64,000 nucleotides of DNA, from contig NZ_JBEPSD010000001.1 of NCBI RefSeq assembly GCF_040548735.1, positions 1,798,001 to 1,862,000 of the forward strand, written 5' to 3'. Source of the DNA: Rhodanobacter soli (GTDB taxonomy: Bacteria > Pseudomonadota > Gammaproteobacteria > Xanthomonadales > Rhodanobacteraceae). Under the pieces are notes generated by a model that made no database searches, was not told where the DNA came from, and saw nothing but the letters and a program-made list of their open reading frames with translations. Shown here piece after piece: positions 11,034-20,515 of the stretch (position 1 is its first letter; each line of letters opens with the position of its first letter). Both the position numbers and the translations under genes were made by a program.

Positions 11034-12463
11034 GCAAGCCCATCCTGACCTCGCTCGCGCTGGCCGTTGCGGTATTCGCCGGCGGCTGTGCCACGCTGGT
11101 GCCGCCGCTCCCCACGGCCGACTCACGGACTCCGCTGGAATGGCCGCTGCCACCCAGCACCACGGCAACCACGGCCGATGTCACGGAGGCTTCCGGCACG
11201 ACCTCTTCGCCAGCACATGAGGCGCAGGCGGCCGATATCGGCTGGCGCGATTTCTTCGTCGACCCCCACCTGGCGGAACTCGTCGCCCGCGCGCTGGCCA
11301 ACAACCGCGACCTTCGCGTCGCCGTGCTCAATGTCGAACGTGCACGGGCGCAGTACCGCATCCAGCGCGCGGACCGTCTGCCCTCGCTGGGCGCCAGCGC
11401 CACGCTCGAGCGCACCGGCGGCGACATCCCGGTATCGCAGACCTACACCGCCGGCGTCGGCCTGGCCGCGTTCGAACTCGACCTGTTCGGCCGCGTGCGC
11501 AACCTGAGCGAGGCTGCCCTGCAGGGTTATCTCGCGCAGGAGGAAACCCGGCGCGCCGCGCAACTGAGCCTGATCGCCGAGGTCGCCAACGCCTACCTGA
11601 CGCTGGCCGCGGACCAGGAGCTGCTGCAGCTGGCCCAGGCGACGCTCGAGGCCCACGAGAAGTCACTGCACCTTGCCGAAAAGCGCCACCAGACCGGCTC
11701 GGCGTCCGCACTGGACGTCAGCCAGGTGCGCACCCAAGTCGAGGCGGCTCGCACCGACGTCGACCGGCATACCGGGCAAGTCGCGCAGGACACGAACGCA
11801 CTGAACCTGCTGGTTGGGGCACCGGTGGAAACGGCCCTGCTGCCCGGCGGCATGTCCAGCGGGATCACCGGCCTGGCACCATTGCCGGCGGGGCTGCCCT
11901 CGGACGTGCTGCTCCGGCGCCCGGACGTGCAGGCAGCCGAACACCAGTTGCTCGCCGCCAACGCCAACATCGGTGCGGCACGCGCCGCGTTCTTCCCCTC
12001 AATCACCTTGACCGGCAGCATTGGATCCGCCAGTGGCGAACTGTCGGGCCTGTTCGAAAGCGGCACCCATGTCTGGAGCTTCGCCCCCAGCATCAACCTG
12101 CCGATCTTCCAGGGCGGGCGGCTTCGCGCCCGTCTCGGGGTGGCCAAGGTCGATCGTGATATCGCGCTGGCGCAGTACGAGAAATCCATCCAGGCCGGCT
12201 TTCGCGAAGTGGCAGACGCACTGGCCTTGACCACCACCCTCGCCCGCCAGCGACAATCCCAGCAGGCCCTGGTCGAGGCCGCCACGCAGGCGGAGGCGCT
12301 GTCGAAAGCGCGTTACCTGGCCGGCCGCGACAGCTATCTGACGCAATTGGATGCGCAGCGGACACTGTACGCTGCGCAAAGTGGCATGGTGGCCGTGCAA
12401 CTGGCTGAGCAGACCAACCGGATCGCGCTGTACCGGGTGCTCGGAGGCGGCTGGAACGAGTAA
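11030..12463 (+). CDS. oprM: Outer-membrane efflux channel lipoprotein (OprM/NodT type)
   Basis: 477 aa. The start is the ATG overlapping the acrB stop; a longer frame to the left is a shadow of acrB. The signal peptide ends in the lipobox FAGGC. Two tandem outer-membrane-efflux repeats follow, with typical motifs [20 protein letters not shown] and [19 protein letters not shown]. It forms the trimeric exit duct for AcrAB. Confidence 0.95.
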   Translation: MSKPILTSLALAVAVFAGGCATLVPPLPTADSRTPLEWPLPPSTTATTADVTEASGTTSSPAHEAQAADIGWRDFFVDPHLAELVARALANNRDLRVAVLNVERARAQYRIQRADRLPSLGASATLERTGGDIPVSQTYTAGVGLAAFELDLFGRVRNLSEAALQGYLAQEETRRAAQLSLIAEVANAYLTLAADQELLQLAQATLEAHEKSLHLAEKRHQTGSASALDVSQVRTQVEAARTDVDRHTGQVAQDTNALNLLVGAPVETALLPGGMSSGITGLAPLPAGLPSDVLLRRPDVQAAEHQLLAANANIGAARAAFFPSITLTGSIGSASGELSGLFESGTHVWSFAPSINLPIFQGGRLRARLGVAKVDRDIALAQYEKSIQAGFREVADALALTTTLARQRQSQQALVEAATQAEALSKARYLAGRDSYLTQLDAQRTLYAAQSGMVAVQLAEQTNRIALYRVLGGGWNE

Positions 12464-12469
12464 GGAACG

Positions 12470-13087
12470 ATGAACGAAAAACCCCGCAGCAACAAGACCG
12501 AAGCCCGCATCGAGGTGCAACGCGAACGCATCCTGCTCGCCGCGCAGCAATGCTTCATCGAGCACGGCTTCCACGGCGCGAGCATGGCCAGCATCGCCGA
12601 GACCGCCGGCATGAGCGCGGGACTCATCTACCGCTACTTCGAGAACAAGAACGCGATCATCCTGGCGATCGTGCAACAGCAACTGGAATTGCTGCGCGAC
12701 GACCTCAGCCTCAACCGGAAGGTCGATCTGCCGGCGGAAATCGCGGCGCGCTACGGCACGGCCAACGCCCACCGGGAGCACGGCATGAACGCGGCGCTGC
12801 TGCTGGAGATCTCCGCAGAAGCCACCCGCGACCCCACGGTGGCAGCGGCGCTGGACGAGTTCGACACCACCCTGCGTGCGGGCCTGATCGAATGGCTGAC
12901 CCGCCCCCGCGACACCGGCGGACAGGGATTGCCCGCCGAGGTGGCCCCGCCTCGCGCCTTGCTTCTGCAATGCCTGGTCGAGGGACTGAAGGTGCGGGAA
13001 ACCCGTGAACCGGATCTGGATCGCGAACTGCTGGCAGCGGCCGTGGGCGAGTTCGTGCCGCTGCTGCTCAAGCCGCCGCAAAAATGA
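12470..13087 (+). CDS. acrR: TetR/AcrR family repressor of the efflux operon
   Basis: 205 aa, 6 bases after oprM. The N-terminal helix-turn-helix is clear (ASMASIAETAGMSAGLIYRYF) and is followed by a helical ligand domain. Placement as the last gene of the operon, together with the dyad at 6592-6617, argues for repression of the whole operon and hence of itself. In many species this regulator is divergent instead of co-transcribed. The ligand is unknown. Confidence 0.88.
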   Translation: MNEKPRSNKTEARIEVQRERILLAAQQCFIEHGFHGASMASIAETAGMSAGLIYRYFENKNAIILAIVQQQLELLRDDLSLNRKVDLPAEIAARYGTANAHREHGMNAALLLEISAEATRDPTVAAALDEFDTTLRAGLIEWLTRPRDTGGQGLPAEVAPPRALLLQCLVEGLKVRETREPDLDRELLAAAVGEFVPLLLKPPQK

Positions 13088-13128
13088 GGCGGCGGCGCTT
13101 CAAAATGAAGAGCAACTGCCGGCGATGC

Positions 13129-14877
13129 CTATTCGAAGCGCCCGGCTGAACCGGCCACCACCGCAGCACAGGCCGGTCTTCCGGCCACCGTGGCGACGAG
13201 GTCGTTGCCGATGGTCAGGCGCTGGTCGGCGATCGCGGCCACGCCGGGCCGGTGCGAGACGGCGATCAGGATGGTCTGCGGCAGGCGGCGCCTGATCGTC
13301 GCGAGAACCGCGGTCTCGGAGGCGGCATCGAGTGCGCTGGTGGTTTCGTCCAGCACGGCCAGGAACGGCCGGCGCAGGATGACCTGGGCCAGCAGCAGCC
13401 GCTGCAGTTCGCCGCCGGAAAGCCGGCTCGACGCGCTGTGCAGTGCGGTATCCAGCCCGTGCGGCGAATCGGCCAGCCGCTTGTCGAGGCCGACATCGAC
13501 CAGCGCGCTGCGCAACATCGCGTCGGTGGCGTCGGGCGCTGCCCACAGCAGGCATTCGCGCACGGAATGCTGCCACGGCCGCACGTTCTGGCTGACGTAG
13601 GCGCCGTGGCGCACCAGCTCGCGGTACGCGTCGAAATCGAGCGGCCGGCCGTCGCGGCGCGCCACGAAAACCTCGGGCGCCATCATGCCGGCCAGCACGT
13701 CGACCAGGCTGCTCTTGCCGATGCCGGAGTCGCCGCAGATCAAGGTGAGCTCGCCGGGCGCCAGCACCAGTTCGCCGACTTCGAGCCCGCTGGGCGGCGG
13801 CGTCAACCGCATCCGCTCGATGTGCAGCGCAGCGCCTGAAGCGCCGGCGCCTGACCGCGCCGCGGACGGGTGCACCGGCGCTAGGCTCACGTAGCGCTGC
13901 CACAGCTCGAAGGCCGGCGCCGCCGAGCGCAGCTGCTGGAAGCTCTGCCGCGTCGTCACCAGGTAGGGCAGCAGGCGCCCGAGCAGCAGGCACACCGCGA
14001 TCAGCGCGGACTGCTCGACCCCGTGCCAGCGATGCGCGAGCACGAACAATGCGGCGATCCCGGCCGCCGCCAGCAGTTCGAGCATCAGCCGTCCGGACGC
14101 CACCAGCTCCAGCTGGCGCCGGTAGCCGTGGCACAACCGGGCGGAAATGGCACCGTAGCTCGCCTTCTCCGCCGCCTCGCGCTCGAACGAGCGGACGTGG
14201 CGCAGGCGCCGCGGGAAATCCTCGCTGTGCCAGAACAGCCGGGTCATGTCGACGACGTACTGGCGAGCGACCATCGATTGCTCGCGGCCGTAGGCGCGCG
14301 ACGCCAGCAGCCCCAGCGCCACCAGTACCGGCGCCGCCAGCATCAGCGGCGGCGAGACCCAGAACGCGAAACCCAGGCTGACGGCGGCACTGACGGCGGC
14401 GATCAGCAACTGCTGCAGGGCGCTGAAGCCCTGCACGATGAGCTCGACATTGTGGGTGAGGACGTTGGCGATTTCCGCGGATGTCGCATCTGCCAGCGAG
14501 GTCAGCGGCGCGTCGACCAGGCGCGCGTGCACCGCACGTCGCAGGTGCATGCCGTAGCGGCCGACCAGGTGCGCGCCCATCCGCGCCGCCTGCCAGCGCA
14601 ACAGCGCGAAGGCGCCGGTCGCGGCGGCGAAGATGGCGGCCTGCATCTCGACGCTGCGGCGCGGGTCGAGCAGCGCGCCGCCGAACGGCAGCGTTTGCCC
14701 CGGCTGCACCAGCGGCACCAGCAGCAGGGCCGCGAGGCTGCCGGCGAAAGCCGCGCCCAGCGACAACACCACGTACGCGACGGTTTCCACCCGCTCGACG
14801 CCGCTGAGCGTGCGCGCCAGCGAACGCAGCAGATCCCCGGGCCGCTCGTGCGCCCGCGGCGACTCAGCCGGCTTCAT
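13129..14877 (-). CDS. ABC exporter, fused membrane and ATPase domains
   Basis: 582 aa. About six membrane segments occupy the first 320 residues. A complete ATPase follows: Walker A CGDSGIGKSS, signature LSGGELQRLLLAQ, Walker B FLAVLDETTSALD and H-loop AVSHRP. There is no N-terminal C39 peptidase, so it would not cut a leader. An ECF-type promoter element points at it from 14979-15007. Neighbours (HprK-like kinase, radical SAM, nucleotidyltransferase) suggest export of a modified peptide or lipid-linked product, but no substrate is visible. It converges with the TetR gene across 41 bases. Confidence 0.85.
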   Translation of the reverse strand: MKPAESPRAHERPGDLLRSLARTLSGVERVETVAYVVLSLGAAFAGSLAALLLVPLVQPGQTLPFGGALLDPRRSVEMQAAIFAAATGAFALLRWQAARMGAHLVGRYGMHLRRAVHARLVDAPLTSLADATSAEIANVLTHNVELIVQGFSALQQLLIAAVSAAVSLGFAFWVSPPLMLAAPVLVALGLLASRAYGREQSMVARQYVVDMTRLFWHSEDFPRRLRHVRSFEREAAEKASYGAISARLCHGYRRQLELVASGRLMLELLAAAGIAALFVLAHRWHGVEQSALIAVCLLLGRLLPYLVTTRQSFQQLRSAAPAFELWQRYVSLAPVHPSAARSGAGASGAALHIERMRLTPPPSGLEVGELVLAPGELTLICGDSGIGKSSLVDVLAGMMAPEVFVARRDGRPLDFDAYRELVRHGAYVSQNVRPWQHSVRECLLWAAPDATDAMLRSALVDVGLDKRLADSPHGLDTALHSASSRLSGGELQRLLLAQVILRRPFLAVLDETTSALDAASETAVLATIRRRLPQTILIAVSHRPGVAAIADQRLTIGNDLVATVAGRPACAAVVAGSAGRFE

Positions 14878-14978
14878 GACGGGTCCGCGTTATCGACCGG
14901 CCAACGCGGCCGCGGTTTCGACGTACTGCGTGGCGGTTCAGGACAACACCTCTCTCCAAGCCGGAATTCCCACGCCGG

Positions 14979-15007
14979 TAGGTGCGGCCCGCAGAGGAAA
15001 AGGTTGC
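14979..15007 (-). promoter_or_regulatory. ECF-type promoter element upstream of the ABC exporter
   Basis: On the minus strand this reads GCAACCTTT-N12-CGCACCTA, matching the window-wide element (GCAACCTTT-N12-GGYACCYA) at all but one position. The -10 part lies 101 bases before the exporter ATG, leaving a leader with no convincing ORF. Confidence 0.65.
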
Positions 15008-15069
15008 GGCAAGACCGGCCGCGGCGGGCCGTCCGTGGTCCGCACGCGCCAGCGTGTTTTCACATCCTG

Positions 15070-15681
15070 CTAGGGGGTCTTGCCTGCCTGCAGGCGCTGC
15101 ACGATGGCCAGCGATTTTTCCACGTGCTGGTCGGGCCTGAGGTGATCGGCCTCCGAGGAAAACGTGGCGACGATCCTGCCGTCGCCGGCGATCACGAAGG
15201 TCGTGCGCGGGATGAAGGCATGGTCGATCGCCACGCCGCGCACATCTTTCATGCCCGGCTTCGCCGCGACGGTCTGGAGGTCATAGGAACCCGCGACCTT
15301 GCCGTCGGCATCGGAGGCGACCGGGAATTTCCCGGCGCAGTATTTCGGATCCGACGAAAACGCGTCGAGCCGTTTGATGCTGTCGGCCGACACGCCGATG
15401 ATGGTGGCGCCGGCCGCATCGAACTTGTCCTTCGTGGTCGCGAAGGTGTGCGCTTCGAGATCGCAGCCGCCGGTGAAAGCCGACGGGTAGAAATACACCA
15501 CGACCGGCCCCTTCTTCAGAGCCTCCCCGAGGGAAAAGGTGAAATGCTTGCCGGCCAGGCTGGCCTCGGCGGTGAAATCGGGTGCCGTGGCGCCCGTTTT
15601 GAGCGCGGCAAGAGCCGGCATCGCCAAAGCCAGCGCCACCAGCGCGCCCGCCGCAACCGCTCCCACAAGACGTTTTTTCAT
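15070..15681 (-). CDS. Secreted peroxiredoxin (AhpC/TSA, BCP-like)
   Basis: 203 aa. A signal peptide (MKKRLVGAVAAGALVALALA, cut near ALA) precedes an AhpC/TSA thioredoxin fold, so it should act in the periplasm. The probable peroxidatic cysteine is in AFTGGCDLEAHTF, where the more usual form is TPGCT. A second cysteine in DPKYCAGKF could resolve it. It would reduce peroxides with a thiol donor. It stands between the exporter and the kinase gene on the same strand and has no ECF box of its own, so its link to the neighbours is uncertain. Confidence 0.85.
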   Translation of the reverse strand: MKKRLVGAVAAGALVALALAMPALAALKTGATAPDFTAEASLAGKHFTFSLGEALKKGPVVVYFYPSAFTGGCDLEAHTFATTKDKFDAAGATIIGVSADSIKRLDAFSSDPKYCAGKFPVASDADGKVAGSYDLQTVAAKPGMKDVRGVAIDHAFIPRTTFVIAGDGRIVATFSSEADHLRPDQHVEKSLAIVQRLQAGKTP

Positions 15682-15860
15682 TTCCGTGACCCTCGTGAAG
15701 GGCATCGACCCGGCTCGGAACACCTCCGCGCTTCGGTCCGTTGCCCGTTGAACATCGAACTGCCCAGGTACGCCCGGCAACCTACTCCCAAGTTCTTCGC
15801 CGCACACATGCCCATCGTTACCTCTCCGGCGCAGGGCGGCGGCAAGCGCGGCCGGCGGCC

Positions 15861-16883
15861 TCAGCCGAGCAGCCGGCGCAAGGCGTCGACGGCGTCCCGC
15901 GGATGGCGCCCGCGGCGCAGCTGGTGGGCGCCGATCTGCTCCATCCGCTGCTGGAAGGGATGCCAGCCCGGCTGCCCTGACGCGTAGGGTTGGTCGGCGC
16001 ACAGCCTTGCAGCGATCTCGCCCCCAGGGACGGCACTCAGCAGCACGTCGGGATCGTCGGCCGCCTGGCTGGAAACGAAGACCATGCCGGCCAGTTCCAG
16101 GGGTGCCGGCGCGAGGCGGCCGTGGCCCTGGCGCAGATCGGCCTCGAATTTCTCGACGCCGCTGCGGCGGCGGATGCGCGGCGCCTCGCCGATCCAGCGG
16201 CGGATCTCCCCGTCGTCGACGAAGCGCAGCGCATCGGCCTGCACGTGCACGTAATTGGCGACACCGGTGGCGAGCAGGCTTTCCGGCTGCACGAAGACCG
16301 CGTCTTCGGCGAGAAAATCCAGGCCCTGCAGCAGACTGTGCAAGGCGAGGGTCGACTTGCCCGAACCGCTGGCCCCCAGCAGCAGGATGCCGCGCCCCTG
16401 CCGGCCCACGCAGGCGCCGTGCAGCGGCACCAGGCCCAGCCCGCGCGTGGCCAGGGTGAACACGGCGAATTCGATGAGCTCGTAGCGCAGGTGGTAGGGG
16501 CGCTCGAGCATGTCCGCGGAAGCCACCACCAGGGCCTGCCGCTGTGCGGGCGCCAGCACCACGTAGTTCGACGCGTCCATCACGCCGCAGAGCAGGCCGG
16601 CGCCGGACTGCATCTGCACCGGCGGCGGCTCGGCGGCAGGCGGCGACGCGCGGCGCGGCAGCAGGCGCAGCTCGATGCGGAACTCCGGCGCGGCCGGCGG
16701 CAGGCGGTGCGGCGGCAGGCCGGCGTAGGCGGCATCGACCAGGTCCAGCAGCGCCGCGCTGGCGCTTTCGAAACGGAAACACCCGCCCATGATCTGCCGG
16801 CACAGCGAAGCGTGCCGGCGCGAGCGTTCGCCAAACGGGTCGGAAGCGGCGGCTTGGGCGCCGTGGTGCGGGTTCAGGGTCAT
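15861..16883 (-). CDS. HprK-related P-loop serine kinase-like protein
   Basis: 340 aa from the ATG at 16883; an in-frame ATG at 16919 is an alternative. The centre has HGACV, then Walker A LLLGASGSGKST, then LDFLAEDAVFV, the arrangement of HPr kinase relatives. Such kinases occur beside NTP_transf_5 nucleotidyltransferases and PqqD-like proteins in the HprK-rel-A cassette, and a relative phosphorylates a lasso peptide C-terminal serine in paeninodin clusters. Here the nucleotidyltransferase is nearby but no PqqD-like or lasso gene is seen. An ECF element lies 66 bases upstream. The substrate is unknown. Confidence 0.75.
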   Translation of the reverse strand: MTLNPHHGAQAAASDPFGERSRRHASLCRQIMGGCFRFESASAALLDLVDAAYAGLPPHRLPPAAPEFRIELRLLPRRASPPAAEPPPVQMQSGAGLLCGVMDASNYVVLAPAQRQALVVASADMLERPYHLRYELIEFAVFTLATRGLGLVPLHGACVGRQGRGILLLGASGSGKSTLALHSLLQGLDFLAEDAVFVQPESLLATGVANYVHVQADALRFVDDGEIRRWIGEAPRIRRRSGVEKFEADLRQGHGRLAPAPLELAGMVFVSSQAADDPDVLLSAVPGGEIAARLCADQPYASGQPGWHPFQQRMEQIGAHQLRRGRHPRDAVDALRRLLG

Positions 16884-16949
16884 CGTCGCCGATCGCGGGT
16901 CCAGCCTCGTTGATGGCATCGCGCCGCGCCATGCGGACACGCTGGCCGG

Positions 16950-16978
16950 TGTGTGCGGCTTCGGCGGACAAAGGTTGT
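16950..16978 (-). promoter_or_regulatory. ECF-type promoter element upstream of the HprK-like gene
   Basis: On the minus strand this reads ACAACCTTT-N12-CGCACACA. It keeps the invariant core CAACC-N16-GYAC and the final A, with a weaker -10 than the other copies. It is divergent from the element at 17021-17049. Confidence 0.5.
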
Positions 16979-17020
16979 CCCTGGCATGTACCCGCGGCCC
17001 GAATATTTTTGCCGCACGAG

Positions 17021-17049
17021 GCAACCGAAGGCCCGCGCCGGGGCACTTA
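17021..17049 (+). promoter_or_regulatory. ECF-type promoter element upstream of the radical SAM operon
   Basis: This reads GCAACCGAA-N12-GGCACTTA, with the -35 core and exact spacing kept and one change in the -10 part. It is 91 bases before the radical SAM ATG and 42 bases from the divergent kinase element. Confidence 0.6.
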
Positions 17050-17140
17050 CGTCCAGGCAGCGTCGAGCGACGGCGCCCACGTGCCGGCCGTGCGCCGGTG
17101 CGCGGCCTGCCCCCATGGCTACGATCGAGGCTACTGCGAG

Positions 17141-18619
17141 ATGCTGAGGATTCACGTCGGCCACTCCTACTTCCTGCGGTTCGACCCGAAACAGTGGGAG
17201 CGCGGCAAGCCGTATCCCCCGCTCGCCACGATCCAGGTCGCGGCGCTGCTGCGGCAGATGGGGCACGCGGTCAGCCTGTTCGACGCGATGCTTGCCGGCG
17301 GCGTCGAGGACTTCGAGGCCTCCCTGCAAACCACCCGGCCGGACGTGGTGGTGCTGTACGAGGACAACTTCAACTTCCTGACCAAGATGTGCCTGGGCCG
17401 CATGCGCGAGGCGGCCTGCCAGATGATCGCCGCGGCTCGTGCCGGCGGCGCCCGGGTGATCGTCGCCGGCTCCGATGCCTCCGACCATCCGGACGCCTTT
17501 CTCGCCGCCGGCGCGCACGCCGTGCTGGTCGGCGAAGGCATCGCCGCCCTGGCCGAACTGATCGCGCGGCTGCAGCGCAACCCGAAGGCCGACGACGACG
17601 GCTGGACCGCCGGCCTCGGCGGCGTCGCCACCCTGGTCGACGGGCAGATGCAGCTGACCCGGCTCGGCGCGCTGCCGCCGGACCCGCGGCTGGTCGGCCA
17701 CCCCGCCTGGGACCTGGTCGACATCGAACGCTACCGCGCGATGTGGCACGAACGGCACGGCTACTTCAGCCTCAACATGGCGGCGTCGCGCGGCTGTCCG
17801 TTCCGCTGCAACTGGTGCGCCAAGCCGATCTGGGGCAACCACTACAACCAGCGCAGCGCGGAGGACGTGGCCGCGGAGATGAGCTACCTGAAACGCACGT
17901 TCAAGCCGGACCACATCTGGCTGGCGGACGACATCTTCGGCTTTCGCGTCGACTGGGTGGCGGAGTTCGCCGCGCACCTTCACGCCGCCGACGGGCCGGT
18001 GCCGTTCACCATCCAGACCCGCGCCGACCTGATCAGCGAACGCATGGCCGCCGCGCTCGGCGAGGCCGGTTGCGCGGAGGCGTGGATCGGCGCGGAAAGC
18101 GGCAGCCAGCGCGTGCTGGATGCGATGAACAAAGGCACCAAGGTCGCCGACCTCGTCACCGCCCGCGCACGCCTGGGCGAACACGGCATCCGCGTGGGCT
18201 TCTTCATCCAGCTGGGTTATCTGGGCGAGCAACTGGACGACCTGCTGGCCACCCGCGAGCTGATCGCGCAGGCCGCGCCGGACGATATCGGGGTGAGCGT
18301 GTCCTACCCGCTGCCGGGCACGAAGTTCTACGAGCAGGTCAAGGCCCAGCTGGGCCCGAAGACGCACTGGCAGGACAGCGGCGACCTGGCCATGATGTTC
18401 CGCGGCGCCTACGACTCGGACTTCTACCGCCGCGTGCGCGACCTGCTGCACGAGCAGGTCGCCATCCAGCAGGCCGAGCCCGCCGAACGGGCGGAGCGCC
18501 ACACCGCGCTCGACGCGCAATGGGACGCGCTGATCGCCCGCGAGGGCATGCACCGCAACAAGGACGCCACGTCGCCGCCAGCCGCGTCGACGCGGCACAT
18601 CGCCCTGCAGCTGCACTGA
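17141..18619 (+). CDS. Radical SAM protein with N-terminal B12-binding-type domain
   Basis: 492 aa. The start MLRIHVGHSYFLRF is chosen because the longer frame upstream is low-complexity and would cover the promoter. Residues 1 to about 190 form a cobalamin-binding-type Rossmann region (VIVAGSDASDHPDAFL, VLVGEG). The radical SAM domain has CPFRCNWC, the CxxxCxxC 4Fe-4S ligand set, then AESGSQRVLDAMNKG. Relatives methylate or rearrange unactivated carbons; the substrate cannot be read from the sequence. It is the first gene of a four-gene plus-strand operon with a nucleotidyltransferase, a methyltransferase and a flavin-reductase-like protein. Confidence 0.85.
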   Translation: MLRIHVGHSYFLRFDPKQWERGKPYPPLATIQVAALLRQMGHAVSLFDAMLAGGVEDFEASLQTTRPDVVVLYEDNFNFLTKMCLGRMREAACQMIAAARAGGARVIVAGSDASDHPDAFLAAGAHAVLVGEGIAALAELIARLQRNPKADDDGWTAGLGGVATLVDGQMQLTRLGALPPDPRLVGHPAWDLVDIERYRAMWHERHGYFSLNMAASRGCPFRCNWCAKPIWGNHYNQRSAEDVAAEMSYLKRTFKPDHIWLADDIFGFRVDWVAEFAAHLHAADGPVPFTIQTRADLISERMAAALGEAGCAEAWIGAESGSQRVLDAMNKGTKVADLVTARARLGEHGIRVGFFIQLGYLGEQLDDLLATRELIAQAAPDDIGVSVSYPLPGTKFYEQVKAQLGPKTHWQDSGDLAMMFRGAYDSDFYRRVRDLLHEQVAIQQAEPAERAERHTALDAQWDALIAREGMHRNKDATSPPAASTRHIALQLH

Positions 18620-18626
18620 CCGCGCC

Positions 18627-19871
18627 ATGCTGCCGCCACTCAGGATCGTCCGGCACGGCTTGCGCCGCACCACCGAGGCACTCGCCGCGGAGCTGGCGCG
18701 ACCGGGCGGCGCCACGCCGGCGTGGAACGAACTGGAATGGCGGCTGGCCACGGCCGTCGCCGTCGCGCACGGCGTGTCGCCGCTACTGTGCGGATGCTGC
18801 GCGTGGGAAAACCTGCCGTGGCGGCGCTTCCTGGAAAGCCAGCGCGAGCACGTCGAGTTGCGCCATCGGCGCATCGACGCACTGCTGCAGCGCATCGACG
18901 CCGACGCCCGCGCCGCCGGGCTGGCGCTGGTGCCGCTGAAGGGTGCCGCGCTGCACGCGCTGGGGATCTACGCGCCGGGCGAGCGGCCGATGGCCGACAT
19001 CGACCTGCTGGTGCGCGAGGACGATGCCGCGGCGGCGATCGAACTGCTGCTGCAGCTCGGCTACGTGGAATCGTTCGCACAGTGGAAGCACCGCGTGTTC
19101 AAGCCGGCCACCGGCCAGCCATTCGCCGGGCTGGGCGAGCACCGCGACACGCCGGTCAACATCGAGCTGCATACCCGCATCCGCGAGCGGCTGCCGGTGG
19201 CGCCGGTGGACATCAGCGCGCGGGTCCATCCGCGGCAGCCGCAACCGGGCCTGAACCCCTACCCGTCGCACGGCGCGCTGATGAGCCACCTGCTGCTGCA
19301 CGCCGCCGGCAACATGTGCGGCCGCAGCCTGCGCCTGCTGCACCTGCACGACATCGCACTGCTGGCGGCGCGCCTCTCCGCGGGCGACTGGAACGTGCTG
19401 TGGGACGGCGACGCCGAGCCGCCATGGTGGGCGCTGCCGCCGCTGCGGCTGGCCGCACGCCACTACCCGGAGGCGATTCCCGCCGCCGTGCTGGCCCGGC
19501 TCGAACGCGACTGCCCGCTGCTGCTGCGGACGATCTCGCGCCGGCAAAGCCTGACCCGGGTTTCGTGTTCGGAACTGTGGCTGCACGCCTTCGCCGGCAT
19601 CGAGTGGTCGCGCTCCGTCCATGAAGCCGGGCGCTACCTCCGGAATCGTGTCAGCCCGCCGCAAGAAGCCCTCGAGGAGCGTGCCGACATGGCGCGCACC
19701 CAGCTCTGGCTGCAGGGGCAAGACTGGGTCACCTCGCCGCATCGCCGGCGCGTCCTGACCTGGCTCACCCGGCCGGTGCCGCGGATGGACATCTTGTACG
19801 TGGTGCGTGCGGCACTGGAGCCCCTCGCTCCAAAGAAGAGCAAGAAGCTCACCCTGGTCATTTCGAGATAG
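18627..19871 (+). CDS. NTP_transf_5 family nucleotidyltransferase-like protein
   Basis: 414 aa, 7 bases after the radical SAM gene. The core motif is LVPLKGAALHALG followed by ERPMADIDLLV, the acidic metal-binding pair of the nucleotidyltransferase fold, then a helical C-terminal half. Members often stand beside HprK-related kinases in peptide-modification or envelope clusters, as here. No reaction has been assigned to the family with certainty. It ends 13 bases before the next gene. Confidence 0.8.
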   Translation: MLPPLRIVRHGLRRTTEALAAELARPGGATPAWNELEWRLATAVAVAHGVSPLLCGCCAWENLPWRRFLESQREHVELRHRRIDALLQRIDADARAAGLALVPLKGAALHALGIYAPGERPMADIDLLVREDDAAAAIELLLQLGYVESFAQWKHRVFKPATGQPFAGLGEHRDTPVNIELHTRIRERLPVAPVDISARVHPRQPQPGLNPYPSHGALMSHLLLHAAGNMCGRSLRLLHLHDIALLAARLSAGDWNVLWDGDAEPPWWALPPLRLAARHYPEAIPAAVLARLERDCPLLLRTISRRQSLTRVSCSELWLHAFAGIEWSRSVHEAGRYLRNRVSPPQEALEERADMARTQLWLQGQDWVTSPHRRRVLTWLTRPVPRMDILYVVRAALEPLAPKKSKKLTLVISR

Positions 19872-19884
19872 GGTCGGAAGCGAC

Positions 19885-20514
19885 GTGCATACCGGAGAGC
19901 AATACCACGAATTCATGCTGGCCTCGCCGCGGGACCGGGCGGTGCGCGAGAGGTTTCAGAAGATGGCGCTGGACCTGCTGCCCGCGGGAGCGGACGTGCT
20001 CGACTTCGGTGCCGGCACCGGTATCGATGCAAAGGCTTATGCCGCCAACGGGCACCCGACCTTCGTGCATGAACCGTCGCAGGCGATGGGCGACTACCTG
20101 GCGCAGTACTGCCGCGACGAGATCGCCCGCAAGACCATCGTCACGGTGGCGTCGCCGCTCGCGTGCAAGGTGCAAGCCGTCACGGCGAACTTTGCGGTGC
20201 TCAACCATTTCGCGGATCACGCCGCGCTTTTCGAAGAGTTGTCGCGCGTGGTCCGTGAGGGCGGTTTTGTCCTGGCCAGCATGCTCAATCCTTATTACCT
20301 CGGTGACGCACGTTACGGCTGGTGGCGGGCGAACGTCATGAATCTCGTGCGCAGCGGCCACTACGCCATCGAAAGCGAAAGCCGCATCCATCGTTTTGCG
20401 CCACGCGTCATGGCGCGATCAGCAGCACCGTATTTCCGGCTGGAGCGCCTCGTTCCGCGCGGTTTCGGATGGGCCGCCCAGCTCTACATGTTCCTGTTGT
20501 TTCGGCGGATCTGA
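19885..20514 (+). CDS. Class I SAM-dependent methyltransferase
   Basis: 209 aa from a GTG at 19885 preceded by GGAAG at good distance; the first in-frame ATG (19915) would cut into the conserved N-terminus. SAM-binding motif I is VLDFGAGTGIDAKAY, followed by the acidic motif II region and FAVLNHFADH, the motif IV area. The C-terminus is hydrophobic and basic. The substrate is unknown; its place after the radical SAM and nucleotidyltransferase genes suggests a joint product. The next gene starts 1 base after its stop. Confidence 0.8.
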   Translation: MHTGEQYHEFMLASPRDRAVRERFQKMALDLLPAGADVLDFGAGTGIDAKAYAANGHPTFVHEPSQAMGDYLAQYCRDEIARKTIVTVASPLACKVQAVTANFAVLNHFADHAALFEELSRVVREGGFVLASMLNPYYLGDARYGWWRANVMNLVRSGHYAIESESRIHRFAPRVMARSAAPYFRLERLVPRGFGWAAQLYMFLLFRRI

Positions 20515-20515
20515 C

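Noticed and set aside
14930-15072. A 41-codon minus-strand frame (GTG near 15056, ending VLS) that looked like a lasso-type precursor beside the HprK-like kinase and exporter
   Set aside because: The ECF-type element at 14979-15007 lies inside it, so the predicted transcript would start after most of the frame. The core would be too short for a lasso peptide, and no lasso B or C enzymes are present.
14875-15073. A 65-codon plus-strand frame starting in the exporter's first codons, with glycine and cysteine near its end
   Set aside because: Codon use is unlike neighbouring genes, there is no ribosome site, and it is antisense to the exporter promoter region.
15780-15810. A GCAACC-like sequence upstream of the peroxiredoxin gene, tested as an eighth ECF element
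   Set aside because: The -35 part is changed (GCAACCTAC), it points away from the peroxiredoxin gene, and no GYAC box occurs at the right spacing.
17115-17147. A 10-codon upstream frame (MATIEATARC) overlapping the radical SAM start
   Set aside because: It lacks a ribosome site and could easily arise by chance.
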